Source of the DNA: Nonomuraea dietziae
Lineage (GTDB): Bacteria; Actinomycetota; Actinomycetes; Streptosporangiales; Streptosporangiaceae
Direction of reading: 5' to 3'
Length of the DNA: 64,000 bases
NCBI RefSeq assembly: GCF_014195505.1
Contig: NZ_JACIBV010000001.1
Coordinates: forward strand, 2,542,001 to 2,606,000
Made by a program: the position numbers and the translations under genes. The notes beneath the pieces were generated by a model. That model was given only the letters and a program-made list of their open reading frames with translations, was not told the DNA's origin and ran no database searches. Within the stretch, counting starts at the first letter, position 1; every line of letters starts with the position of its first letter. Positions 7,391-17,495 of this stretch are shown here, piece after piece.

Positions 7391-8758
7391 ATGCATGAGG
7401 AACAGCTCTACCGGGCGGCGCTGGCCGGAAACCTGGAGACCGTGAGCGACCTGCTGGCCGGTGGCGCCGACCCCAACGTGGTCAGCGAGGGCGAGGACGA
7501 GGGGCTCCCGCTGTGCGGGGCCGCGGCGTGGAACCACGTGCCGGTCGTGGGCGCGCTGCTTGCCGCGGGCGCCGACGTCAACGGCAGGGAGCCCGGCGGC
7601 TGGCAGGCGCTGGCGTGGGCGGCGGCCAACGGGCACGCGGAGAGCGCCCAGGTGCTCATCGAGGCGGGCGCCGAGGTCGACGCCGCCAACGACGCCGGTG
7701 ACACGCCATTGACGCTGGCGGCCAGGCGCGGCGCGCTCGGCGTGGTGCAGGTGCTGCTGGCGGCCGGCGCGGACGTCGGGAAGTACGACGGCGACGGCGA
7801 CAGCGCGCTCGACATCGCGGCCGACTGGGTGGGCGTGCATCTCGAGAGCGCGCTGCTCGACCAGATCCAGCACGACGGTCCCGACGACAGGCAGTACGTC
7901 GTGACCAGGCAGTACGCCAAGGACGGCACCGAGCTGGTGACGGTGACGGCGCTGACCGCCGACGGCGAGCGCACCGTCGAGGCCCAGGCGCAGCGCGGCC
8001 ACGCCGCGATCGCGACCGTGCTGGAGGAGGCCGAGGGCGTCGAGACCCCGGTGGAGCAGCTGGTCGCGCGGGCGCTGGCGCACCGCGACACCGACGAGGA
8101 CGCCGAGACCTGGTGGATCGTCGCCGACAACCTCGCCAGGCGCGGCGACGAGGAGACCTACGAGGCGCTGTCCAGGCTGTGCGTCAGCGAGGACGCCCGC
8201 GAGCGCGAGTTCGGCGTCGACGCGATCGCCCAGTTCGGCGTCACCGAGGACGGCGAGAAGCCTTATCGCGAGCGCACCCTGCCGCTGCTGCAGAAGATGG
8301 CCACCACGGAGGGCAACCCGCAGGTGCTGCGCTCGGTGCTGTCCGCGCTCGGCCACCAGGGCGACCACAGGGCGCTGCCGCAGGTGCTCGACATCATCGG
8401 CAGGCCCGGCCACAAGCGGACGATGACCGATGCCATCGCCCTGGCCGACGTGCTGCCGAACGACCACGCCGAGGGGCTGGCGCTGCTGATCGACATGACG
8501 GGCGACTCCGACGAGGAGGTCCGCGACTGGGCCACCACCGGTCTCGCCAACCTCGACGCCGACACTCCCGGCATCCGGGAGGCCCTGGCCGCGCGGCTGA
8601 CGGACACCGATCTGCACACCGTGGCCGAGGCCGCCCGCGGGCTCGCGCTGCGCAAGGACGAGCGGGCCAGGCAGGGCATCGAGCGGGTGCTGGCCGAAAG
8701 CGACGACGACTACGCCCGCGACGTGGCCGAGGAGGCCAGGACGACGCTGGGCTCCTGA
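7391..8758 (+). CDS. Ankyrin-repeat plus HEAT-like repeat protein
   Basis: A 455-residue protein with two repeat solenoids. Residues 1-135 hold four ankyrin repeats, recognisable from LLAGGADPN, LLAAGADVN, LIEAGAEVD and LLAAGADVG at each repeat end. Residues ~150-215 form an acidic spacer with VTRQYAKDGTELVTVTAL. Residues ~225-455 carry HEAT-like helical pairs, for example PQVLRSVLSALGHQGDHRAL and DEEVRDWATTGLANL. No signal peptide or membrane helix is present, so it is probably a cytosolic scaffold. It is divergent from the DUF1707 gene with a 157-bp spacer. The ATG at 7391 starts the first repeat; no strong Shine-Dalgarno is visible. Binding partners cannot be inferred. Confidence 0.86.
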   Translation: MHEEQLYRAALAGNLETVSDLLAGGADPNVVSEGEDEGLPLCGAAAWNHVPVVGALLAAGADVNGREPGGWQALAWAAANGHAESAQVLIEAGAEVDAANDAGDTPLTLAARRGALGVVQVLLAAGADVGKYDGDGDSALDIAADWVGVHLESALLDQIQHDGPDDRQYVVTRQYAKDGTELVTVTALTADGERTVEAQAQRGHAAIATVLEEAEGVETPVEQLVARALAHRDTDEDAETWWIVADNLARRGDEETYEALSRLCVSEDAREREFGVDAIAQFGVTEDGEKPYRERTLPLLQKMATTEGNPQVLRSVLSALGHQGDHRALPQVLDIIGRPGHKRTMTDAIALADVLPNDHAEGLALLIDMTGDSDEEVRDWATTGLANLDADTPGIREALAARLTDTDLHTVAEAARGLALRKDERARQGIERVLAESDDDYARDVAEEARTTLGS

Positions 8759-8876
8759 CGGCGCAGGGGAAGGCGGGTGACGAGCCACGCCGTGAGGCCG
8801 TTCGGTTCACACGGAGCGTCAGGTCGCGCTAACGTTCCGTGGTCACTTCCGGCTTGGCCACCCGCAAGGAGCGTGT

Positions 8877-9404
8877 GTGAAGACCAGACTCGCTGTCGCT
8901 TCGGCGTTGCTCGTCGCCCTCCTGCCGGTCCCCGCCGCCCAGGCGGCCGCGCCGCGTCGTGACGCGTGCGCGGCCGACGCCGCCAGGGCGCTCGACGCCC
9001 AGCTGCGGCGGCATCCAGGAGGCAGGCGGGTCGACGGCAACACCGTCGCCTACGACGGCGGGGCGCTGTCGGTCCATGTCTTCCCCGAGACCTGCGCGCG
9101 CTTCGACGGCCTCGGCGACTGCGACTCGGGCGTGGCCTGCTTCTGGCAGAGGGCGGGCTACCTGGGCACGCAGTGGGTGCTGAGCGCCGCCGACAGGTGG
9201 ACCGACCTGCGGGTCGGCTCGTTCGGCTCGGCGCACAACAACCACGCGGGCCAGCTGCTGCTGCGACGCGAGAGGACCGGGGCGACGGTCAAGATCTTCC
9301 CCTCCGACACCGGCAGCCGCGACACGAGGCCTCCCGGCGAGGCCGCGCCGGTGGGCAGGGCGGGCTGGGCCTGCCTGCGGACCTCATCGCGCGGCTGCGC
9401 CTGA
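8877..9404 (+). CDS. Secreted peptidase inhibitor I36-like protein
   Basis: A 175-residue exported protein. The GTG at 8877 opens a classical signal peptide (MKTRLAVASALLVALLPV, cleavage near AQA-AA at residues 22-24). The mature region has ACFWQRAGYLGTQW followed by W-x-DLR and a hydrophobic AHNNHAG stretch, a pattern like the C-x-W-x-x-x-x-Y-x-G core of peptidase inhibitor family I36 (SMPI/beta-gamma-crystallin-like). Cysteines at residues ~32, 79, 85 and 91 could form disulfides. Inhibition of metalloproteases is known for the founding member SMPI but is unproven here. It stands alone between the ankyrin gene and osmC. Confidence 0.62.
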   Translation: MKTRLAVASALLVALLPVPAAQAAAPRRDACAADAARALDAQLRRHPGGRRVDGNTVAYDGGALSVHVFPETCARFDGLGDCDSGVACFWQRAGYLGTQWVLSAADRWTDLRVGSFGSAHNNHAGQLLLRRERTGATVKIFPSDTGSRDTRPPGEAAPVGRAGWACLRTSSRGCA

Positions 9405-9501
9405 CGGACGGGCGAGCCCGCGCGATGACACGCCCCCTGGCGTGGCAGGTTACGCACGGTTACCGGGATATGTTGGGATTTTCCAGCGAAAGGACATCGC
9501 C

Positions 9502-9930
9502 ATGGCGACCACTCGTACCGCGACGACCCAGTGGAAGGGCGCGCTGCTCGACGGTTCGGGCACCGTTTCGCTCGACACCTCGAAGGTCGGCACCTTCGAC
9601 GTCTCCTGGCCCTCGCGTGCCGAGGCCGCGAACGGCAAGACCTCCCCTGAGGAGCTCATCGCGGCGGCGCACTCCTCCTGCTTCTCGATGGCGTTCTCGC
9701 ACGCCCTCGCCCAGGCCGGCACCCCTCCGCAGACCGTGGAGACCAAGGCCGACGTGACGTTCCAGCCTGGCGAGGGCATCACGGGCATCGTGCTCAGCGT
9801 GCGCGCCCACGTGCCCGGCATCACGGCCGAGCAGTTCCAGGAGACGGCCGAGGCGGCGAAGGCGAACTGCCCGGTGAGCAAGGCGCTCACCGGCACGACC
9901 ATCACGCTCAACGCCGAACTGCTCTCCTGA
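9502..9930 (+). CDS. OsmC family peroxidase
   Basis: Thiol-dependent peroxidase detoxifying organic or inorganic hydroperoxides. At 142 residues it has the expected size. The two family cysteines are present: C60 in AHSSCFSM (peroxidatic) and C123 in KANCPVSKAL (resolving). The ATG at 9502 is chosen because GAAAGGA sits 8 bases upstream and it begins the conserved ATTQWKGAL region; the open frame extends upstream to 9442 without conserved sequence. It is followed by a strong hairpin at 9937-9969. The protein fits the OsmC rather than the Ohr subgroup. Oxidative or osmotic stress control is likely from the family but not visible here. Confidence 0.92.
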   Translation: MATTRTATTQWKGALLDGSGTVSLDTSKVGTFDVSWPSRAEAANGKTSPEELIAAAHSSCFSMAFSHALAQAGTPPQTVETKADVTFQPGEGITGIVLSVRAHVPGITAEQFQETAEAAKANCPVSKALTGTTITLNAELLS

Positions 9931-9936
9931 AGCGCC

Positions 9937-9969
9937 GCGGCCTCCCGCGCGCCCCGCGCGGGAGGCCGC
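9937..9969 (+). terminator. Strong GC hairpin after osmC
   Basis: Perfect 15-bp inverted repeat: 9937-9951 (GCGGCCTCCCGCGCG) pairs with 9955-9969 across a CCC loop, starting 7 bp after the osmC stop. No T-tract follows, as is common for terminators in high-GC actinomycetes. It separates osmC from glgX. Confidence 0.75.
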
Positions 9970-10053
9970 CCAGATGACCGAATTGGAACTCCAGGTGAGG
10001 TGCTAGAGCCGTCCTGGCGACGAAGAGGCGGACACGTGCGACAATTGGGCCAC

Positions 10054-12180
<2,127 letters not shown>

Positions 12181-12188
12181 GGCGTGTT

Positions 12189-13091
12189 TCATAAACCGCG
12201 GAGCCACTCGTTGATCGCAGCGATGGTGAGTGTGGCCTCGAAGCGGACAGCGAGCTTGTCGTACCGCGTAGCCATGGCACGGTTCTGTTTAAGCTGGTTG
12301 ATGCCACATTCCACGGCATGACGCCGACGGTAGAGGGCGGCGTCGAAGGCTGGAGGCCGCCCGCCCTTGGAACCCTTCGCGCGCCGGTGAGCGTCCTGGT
12401 CGGCCTTACTCGGGATGCATGCCTTGATCCCACGCCGGCGCAAATGGTCGCGGTTGGCCTTGCTGGTGTAGGCCTTGTCGGCCAGGACCCGATCGGGACG
12501 AGTCCGGGGCCGGCCACCACCAAGACGGCTGATGCGGATCTTGTTCAGCACTGGGATGAACTGCGGGCTGTCACCCCGCTGACCGGCCGTCACCAGCAGG
12601 GCCAGGGGTTTGCGGCCCTGCTCGCAGACCAGGTGTGTCTTGGTGGTCAGCCCACCGCGTGAACGGCCCAACGCATGACCGTCCGGTTCGCTGTGCACCC
12701 CACCAGGCGGTTCCTTCTGCAGGTGACCGTCCCGGCGTGCCCCAGCGGCATGCTGGTGGGCCCGGCTGATCGTGGAGTCCACACTCGCCGTCCAGCCGAT
12801 CTTCCCGGCGGCGTCCGCGTGCGCCTGCAACGCTGCCAGGATCTTCGCCCAGGTGCCATCACGCTGCCAGCGGCGGAACCGGCCATACACCGTTGACCAG
12901 GGCGCATAAAGCTCAGGGACGTCCCGCCACGGCGCGCCGGTCCGAATCCGCCAGCGGATCCCGTCGATCAACTGCCGCCTGCTCCATTTCGGCGGACGAC
13001 CGCGGCCCGAAGGGGCGGGTAACAGCGGTTCCAGCGCTGCCCATTGCCCGTCGGTCAGGTCGTGCCGCCTCGTCACCGCTACGCTGGCCAC
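12189..13091 (-). CDS. IS5-family transposase (DDE)
   Basis: A 300-residue transposase, full length. The N-terminal DUF4096-like domain ([14 protein letters not shown], residues 12-25; [20 protein letters not shown], residues 36-55) is followed by a DDE domain with D105 (TASVDST), D205 (VLADKAYTS) and E261 in [15 protein letters not shown], the IS5 Y-x2-R-x3-E-x6-K signature. No frameshift or stop is seen, so it appears active. The GTG at 13089-13091 is the start; its first base and the ribosome binding site are inside a 14-bp hairpin. The gene reads towards glgX, and its stop lies 9 bp inside the left inverted repeat end. Confidence 0.95.
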   Translation of the reverse strand: MASVAVTRRHDLTDGQWAALEPLLPAPSGRGRPPKWSRRQLIDGIRWRIRTGAPWRDVPELYAPWSTVYGRFRRWQRDGTWAKILAALQAHADAAGKIGWTASVDSTISRAHQHAAGARRDGHLQKEPPGGVHSEPDGHALGRSRGGLTTKTHLVCEQGRKPLALLVTAGQRGDSPQFIPVLNKIRISRLGGGRPRTRPDRVLADKAYTSKANRDHLRRRGIKACIPSKADQDAHRRAKGSKGGRPPAFDAALYRRRHAVECGINQLKQNRAMATRYDKLAVRFEATLTIAAINEWLRGL

Positions 13092-13146
13092 GAGGTCTCC
13101 GGTACTTGGCTCTTCTTGGTCGTTGAACCAACTACCGGAGGCCTCG
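13091..13146 (-). promoter_or_regulatory. Hairpin masking the transposase ribosome binding site
   Basis: Arms 13091-13104 and 13133-13146 pair at 13 of 14 positions around a 28-nt loop. On the transposase mRNA the 3' arm reads TACCGGAGACCTCG and contains the GGAG ribosome binding site and the first base of the GTG start. The loop has a smaller TTGGT/ACCAA pairing. Sequestering the start in this way would block translation from read-through transcripts, as known for several other insertion sequences. Confidence 0.7.
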
Positions 13147-13228
13147 TCGTTTATCGATGACCGCCACGCCGCAAGCCCTCAAAGACCCTTTTGGAAACAC
13201 GGCCTAGCCCGCCGGGCCAGGGCCGTGG

Positions 13229-13627
13229 CTAGCCGATCGAGGAGGCTGCCACCAGCACCAGGACGAACGTCGTCAGGCCCACCAGGCCGTGGGCCACCAC
13301 GGCCAGCACGGGGAAGCGCTGCTCGGCGCCCCTGGCGTGCCGTCCGCCGCCCAGCCATCGGGTGAACATGGTGAAGCCCAGCAGCGCGGCCACCGACAGC
13401 ACGCCGAAGGCCAGCCAGGCCAGCAGGCGCTGGCCGGTCAGCAGGTAGGCCACCCAGAAGGCCAGCGCCGTGACGGCCAGCGCGGGGTGGGAGAAGACCA
13501 ACGTGGTCGGGAAGCGCGTCACCTTGGTCGCCTGCTGCCGCAGCCCACCGCCCGACAGCCAGAGGTAGAGCAGATAGACGCCGATCAGAGCATTGATCAC
13601 CCAGGCCGCAACCGTGACCAGACCCAC
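13229..13627 (-). CDS. Small integral membrane protein, function unknown
   Basis: A 132-residue hydrophobic protein with about four predicted helices: VAAWVINALIGVYLLYLWL near the N-terminus, then ALAVTALAFWVAYLLTG, LLAWLAFGVLSVAALLGFT and a C-terminal VVAHGLVGLTTFVLVLVAA. A basic loop (WLGGGRHARGAEQRF) separates helices three and four. The GTG at 13627 is preferred because GGGAGG lies 4 bases upstream; the frame opens earlier at 13672 without conserved sequence. I do not recognise a named family. It ends 24 bp from the insertion sequence, which now separates it from glgX, its original convergent neighbour. Confidence 0.72.
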   Translation of the reverse strand: MGLVTVAAWVINALIGVYLLYLWLSGGGLRQQATKVTRFPTTLVFSHPALAVTALAFWVAYLLTGQRLLAWLAFGVLSVAALLGFTMFTRWLGGGRHARGAEQRFPVLAVVAHGLVGLTTFVLVLVAASSIG

Positions 13628-13756
13628 TGGGCCTCCCAGATTCCCCGATCCCTGCCGCCACGTTATGCACAAACAGCTATGTACGTCCTCTGATACACCA
13701 AACTGCTAATAACGCCCCTCGCCCCGGTTGTCGGGGCCGTGTGCCAAGGTAGAGGG

Positions 13757-14476
13757 GTGCGTCGCATCCATCCCGACATAACAGACGATCCAGACATCCC
13801 CCAGGCCTACGCCTACCCCGCCGACCGGCCGTGGCTGCGCGTCAACATGGTCGCGAGCGCCGACGGCGGCGCGTGGATCAAGGGCTTGTCCGGCGGCCTG
13901 TCCAGCAAGGGCGACAGGCGCATCTTCGGGGTCCTTCGCGGGCTGTCGGACGTGGTCCTCGCCGGAGCGGCGACCGTCAGGACCGAGGGCTACGGCCCCG
14001 CCAAGCCCCGCGAGTCGTGGGCGCCGCTGCGGGAGGGCAGGCCCGCCGCGCCGCCCGTCGCGGTGGTGACCCGCAGGCTCGACCTCGATCTGGGCAGCCC
14101 GCTGTTCACCGAGGCCGCGCCCGACGCCAGGACCATCGTGATCACCTGCGAGGCCGCGCCCAAGGACCGCCGCACCGAGGCGGCCGATCGGGCCGAGGTG
14201 ATCGTCGCGGGCGACGACAGGGTCGAGCTCGACCTGGCCGCCGCCGCGCTGCACGAGCGCGGGCTCACGAGGATCCTGTGCGAGGGCGGGCCCAGGCTCA
14301 ACGGGCAGCTCGCGGCCGCGGGTCTCATCGACGAGCTGTGCCTGTCGGTCAGCCCGATGCTGATCGCGGGCGGCGCCGCGCGCATCCTGAACGGCGAGGC
14401 GGGCCAGACCGACCTGCGTCTCGCGCAGGTGCTGGAGGAGGAGGGCGTCCTCTTCTGCCGATACATCAGGGAGTAG
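13757..14476 (+). CDS. Pyrimidine reductase family protein (RibD C-terminal/DHFR-like)
   Basis: A 239-residue single-domain protein of the RibD C-terminal reductase fold. Seen are VNMVASADGGAWIKGLSGGL (substrate/NADPH region near residues 28-50), the dinucleotide-contact segment ILCEGGPRLNGQLAAAGLIDE and the closing ELCLSVSPMLIAGGAARIL. Such proteins reduce pyrimidine or related heterocycles with NADPH; no deaminase domain is attached, so direct participation in riboflavin synthesis is not assured. GTG 13757 has AAGG 7 bases upstream and is preferred over GTG 13739. The stop is 3 bp from the ligC ATG, so the two genes are probably co-transcribed. Confidence 0.84.
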   Translation: MRRIHPDITDDPDIPQAYAYPADRPWLRVNMVASADGGAWIKGLSGGLSSKGDRRIFGVLRGLSDVVLAGAATVRTEGYGPAKPRESWAPLREGRPAAPPVAVVTRRLDLDLGSPLFTEAAPDARTIVITCEAAPKDRRTEAADRAEVIVAGDDRVELDLAAAALHERGLTRILCEGGPRLNGQLAAAGLIDELCLSVSPMLIAGGAARILNGEAGQTDLRLAQVLEEEGVLFCRYIRE

Positions 14477-14479
14477 GCC

Positions 14480-15604
14480 ATGGACGACGAACTCGAACTC
14501 CACCTCGATCTGCCCGTGCTGCCGCCGGTCGCGCCGATGCTGGCCAAGGCGGTCAAGGGCATGCCCAAGCAGAACGGCACGCTGTTCTACGAGCCCAAGT
14601 GGGACGGCTTCCGCTGCGTCATCTTCCGCGACGGCGACGAGGTCTTCCTGGGCAGCCGCAACGAGCGGCCCTTCACCCGCTACTTCCCCGAGCTGGTCGA
14701 GGCGGTCAGGGCCGAGCTGCCCGACAAGTGCGTGGTCGACGGCGAGATCGTGCTGCGCAAGGGGCAGGAGCTCGACTTCGAGGCGCTGCAGCAGCGCATC
14801 CACCCGGCCGCCTCGCGGGTGAAGATGCTCTCCGAGCAGACGCCCGCCTCGTTCGTCGCCTTCGACCTGCTCGCCTTGGGCACGCAGTCGCTGATGGAGA
14901 CCCCCTTCGCCGAGCGCCGCGCCAGGCTGGAGTCGATCTTCCCCGAGGCGGGCGGGTCGATCAGGCTCACCCCCGTGACCACCGACGACGAGCGGGCCTC
15001 GGAGTGGTTCGAGATGTTCGAGGGGGCGGGGCTCGACGGCATCATCGTCAAGCCGGGTGACCAGCCGTACCTGCCCGACAAGAGGGCCATGTTCAAGGTC
15101 AAGCACGAGCGCACGGCCGACGTGGTGATCGCGGGATACCGCGAGCACAAGAGCGGGCCGATCGTGGGGTCGCTGCTTCTGGGGCTCTACGGCCCCGACG
15201 GCAGACTGCACCACGTGGGCGTGGCGGCCTCCTTTCCGATGGCGCGAAGGGCCGAGCTGGTGGAGGAGCTCACGCCCTACCTCGCCAAGCTGGGCGAGCA
15301 CCCGTGGGGCGAGTGGGCCGACCAGGCCCTGCTGCGGGTGGGCCAGCCGGCGGCCACCCCGTCGAGCGGAGGGCAGCGCATGCCGGGCGCCGTCTCACGA
15401 TGGAACGCCAAGAAGGACCTGTCGTTCATCCCGCTCAGGCCCGAGCTGGTGATCGAGGTGGCCTACGACAGCATGGAGGGCGACAGGTTCCGGCACACCG
15501 CGCAGTTCCGCCGCTGGCGGCCGGACCGGACGCCCGAATCCTGCACGTATGAGCAACTCGAGAAGCCGATTTCGTACAACCTCGATGACATTCTTGCCCG
15601 CTGA
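14480..15604 (+). CDS. ligC: ATP-dependent DNA ligase (LigC type)
   Basis: Seals nicked DNA through an enzyme-AMP intermediate. The 374 residues comprise a nucleotidyltransferase domain (1-~210) with motif I K40 in FYEPKWDGFRC, motif III FVAFDLLAL, motif IV GLDGIIVKPG and motif V KVKHERTADVVI, followed by an OB-fold domain (GSLLLGLYGPDGRLHHVGV). Size and motifs fit actinobacterial LigC, which in mycobacteria works in excision or gap repair with a stand-alone LigD-type polymerase. Such a polymerase is encoded 5.2 kb downstream on the opposite strand. No Ku gene is visible here. It begins 3 bp after the reductase gene. Confidence 0.93.
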   Translation: MDDELELHLDLPVLPPVAPMLAKAVKGMPKQNGTLFYEPKWDGFRCVIFRDGDEVFLGSRNERPFTRYFPELVEAVRAELPDKCVVDGEIVLRKGQELDFEALQQRIHPAASRVKMLSEQTPASFVAFDLLALGTQSLMETPFAERRARLESIFPEAGGSIRLTPVTTDDERASEWFEMFEGAGLDGIIVKPGDQPYLPDKRAMFKVKHERTADVVIAGYREHKSGPIVGSLLLGLYGPDGRLHHVGVAASFPMARRAELVEELTPYLAKLGEHPWGEWADQALLRVGQPAATPSSGGQRMPGAVSRWNAKKDLSFIPLRPELVIEVAYDSMEGDRFRHTAQFRRWRPDRTPESCTYEQLEKPISYNLDDILAR

Positions 15605-15630
15605 CCACAAGATGCGTTATATCTCGATCT

Positions 15631-15984
15631 ATGACGTCATCAACGGGCGATGAGCTGCGCGCGGCCGTCGCGGCACGCCGCGACCTCGGCCCCGACTTCG
15701 AGGACTCCATCGTCGAGTCCTTCCTCGACAAGATGGGCAAGGAGGTCGACAGGCGCGTCGACGAGCGCATGGCGGCCGACTCCGGACACATGCGGCGCCA
15801 ACTCCAGCAGCAGCAGAACGTCGCGGGAATGCGGCTGGCGCTGGCGATCGTCTCCCTCGTGATGGGCACGATCGCGACCGTCGCCCTCACCCTCGGCGAG
15901 TCGGACCTCCTGGCCTATCTGGCGGTGTGGGGCGGCGTCGCACTGGTCAACATCGCCTTCACGCTGAGCTCGACGCGCCGCTAG
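15631..15984 (+). CDS. Small two-helix membrane protein, function unknown
   Basis: A 117-residue protein. The N-terminal half is charged and helical (DELRAAVAARRDLGPDFEDS, then a KMGKEVDRRVDERM segment, probably coiled), followed by two membrane helices, LALAIVSLVMGTIATVALTL and LLAYLAVWGGVALVNIAFTL, and a short basic tail. The pattern resembles actinobacterial hypothetical integral membrane proteins of this length. The ATG at 15631 follows ligC by 26 bp with no clear ribosome binding site. No role can be assigned; proximity to ligC is not evidence of shared function. Confidence 0.72.
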   Translation: MTSSTGDELRAAVAARRDLGPDFEDSIVESFLDKMGKEVDRRVDERMAADSGHMRRQLQQQQNVAGMRLALAIVSLVMGTIATVALTLGESDLLAYLAVWGGVALVNIAFTLSSTRR

Positions 15985-15995
15985 CCGCCGCCAGT

Positions 15996-16017
15996 CAAGC
16001 AAGCATATGCTTGGTTG
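15996..16017. promoter_or_regulatory. Palindromic operator at the aldehyde dehydrogenase start
   Basis: A perfect 14-bp palindrome CAAGCATATGCTTG (16000-16013) lies within a 22-bp near-palindrome (one mismatched pair). It ends 4 bp before the ATG at 16022. The contained TATGCT (16006-16011) could serve as a -10 element for an almost leaderless transcript. The symmetry and location suggest a TetR-, GntR- or MarR-type repressor site; no such regulator is adjacent. Confidence 0.7.
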
Positions 16018-16021
16018 CGTG

Positions 16022-17452
16022 ATGGAGTACCGCAACCTGATCGGCGGCAGGCTCGTTCCCTCGGCCGACGGCCGCACCCTCGACTCGGTCAACCCCGCCA
16101 CCGGCGAGGTCTGGGCGCGCGTCCCCGCCAGTGGCAGGGCCGACGCCGAGGCCGCCGTGGCGGCCGCCCGCGCCGCGCTGCCCGCGTGGTCGGCGATGCC
16201 CGCCCTCGGCAGGGCGCACTTCCTGCGCCAGGTGGCGGCGGTCTTCGCCGAGCACGCCGAGGAGCTGGCCACGATCGAGACCCGCGACAACGGCCGCATC
16301 CTTCGCGACACACTCAAACGCGACCTGCCCGGCATGAGGTTCCTGTGGGAGCTGGCCGCCGGCCAGGTGCTCGACGCCGTCAGGGGCGACACCGTCATCC
16401 TCGGCCCCGACAGCCTGGGGCTGACCAGGCGGGAGCCGTACGGTGTGGCGCTGGCCGTCATCCCGTGGAACTCCCCGATCTCCACCTTCTCCGCCAAGGC
16501 CGCCTTCGCGCTGGCCGCGGGCAACACGGTGATCGTCAAACCGGCCGAGCAGGCCAGCGCCTCGGTGCTGCGCCTGGGCGAACTGCTGGCCGACGTGCTG
16601 CCGCCTGGCGTGCTCAACCTCGTCTCCGGCATGGGCGAGGACGTCGGAGAGGCGCTGGTACGGCACCGCGGCGTCAACAAGATCAGCCTGACCGGCTCGA
16701 CCCAGACCGGCGTGGCCATCACCCAGGCCGCCGGAATCAAGCCGCTCACCTTCGAGCTGGGCGGCAAGTCGCCGAACATCGTCTTCCCCGACGCCGATCT
16801 CGACGCCGCCACCCAGGGGGTGACGGTCAACTCCATCTACACCGGCAACGCGGGTCAGGTGTGCGTGGCGGGGTCGCGCATCCTCATCCACCGCTCGATC
16901 TGGGAGGAGATGCTGGAGCGGATCTCCGCCGCGGCGGCCGGGCTGGTCCTCGGCGACCCTCTCGACCTGGCCACCACCATGGGCCCGATCGTGTCGGCAG
17001 GGCAGTACGAGCGCGTCGCCTCCTACCTGGAGATCGCCGAGAAGGAGGGCGCACGGCTCGTCTTCGGCGGCAGGACCGGCGCCGAGGTGGTGCCCGGCCT
17101 GCCCGGCGGCTACTGGGTCGCGCCGACCCTCTACACCGTCACCGACAACACGCTGAGGATCTGCCAGGAGGAGATCTTCGGACCTGTGGCGGTGGCGCTG
17201 CCGTTCGAGAGCGACGAGGAGGCGCTCGCCCTGGCCAACGACTCGGACTACGGGCTGGCGGCCGGGGTGTGGACGCGCGACCTGGCACGCGCCCACCGGT
17301 TCGTGCGCGACCTCGAGTGCGGCACGGTGTGGGTGAACACCTTCCGCCAGATGCCGCCGGGACTGCCGTTCGGCGGCGTGAAGGACAGCGGCTACGGGCA
17401 CGACGCGGTGCTGGAGTACACCAGGGAGAAGGCCGCGATCATCAACCTGTGA
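16022..17452 (+). CDS. Aldehyde dehydrogenase family protein
   Basis: NAD(P)+-dependent oxidation of an aldehyde to a carboxylate. The 476 residues include the cofactor-binding FTGSTQTG-like segment (seen as ISLTGSTQTGVAIT), the catalytic Glu in TFELGGKSPNIVF, the catalytic Cys in GNAGQVCVAGSRILIH, and the C-terminal EEIFGPVAV and PFGGVKDSGYG motifs. The substrate is not evident; an aliphatic or aromatic aldehyde dehydrogenase of a degradative pathway is plausible, since an acyl-CoA dehydrogenase follows 43 bp downstream. ATG 16022 is preferred; ATG 16007 lies inside the operator palindrome, and GTG 16019 is possible for a leaderless message. Confidence 0.92.
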   Translation: MEYRNLIGGRLVPSADGRTLDSVNPATGEVWARVPASGRADAEAAVAAARAALPAWSAMPALGRAHFLRQVAAVFAEHAEELATIETRDNGRILRDTLKRDLPGMRFLWELAAGQVLDAVRGDTVILGPDSLGLTRREPYGVALAVIPWNSPISTFSAKAAFALAAGNTVIVKPAEQASASVLRLGELLADVLPPGVLNLVSGMGEDVGEALVRHRGVNKISLTGSTQTGVAITQAAGIKPLTFELGGKSPNIVFPDADLDAATQGVTVNSIYTGNAGQVCVAGSRILIHRSIWEEMLERISAAAAGLVLGDPLDLATTMGPIVSAGQYERVASYLEIAEKEGARLVFGGRTGAEVVPGLPGGYWVAPTLYTVTDNTLRICQEEIFGPVAVALPFESDEEALALANDSDYGLAAGVWTRDLARAHRFVRDLECGTVWVNTFRQMPPGLPFGGVKDSGYGHDAVLEYTREKAAIINL

Positions 17453-17495
17453 TCACCCCTGGCCAGCGACCGAATAAGGTTCTAGATTCGGGCGC

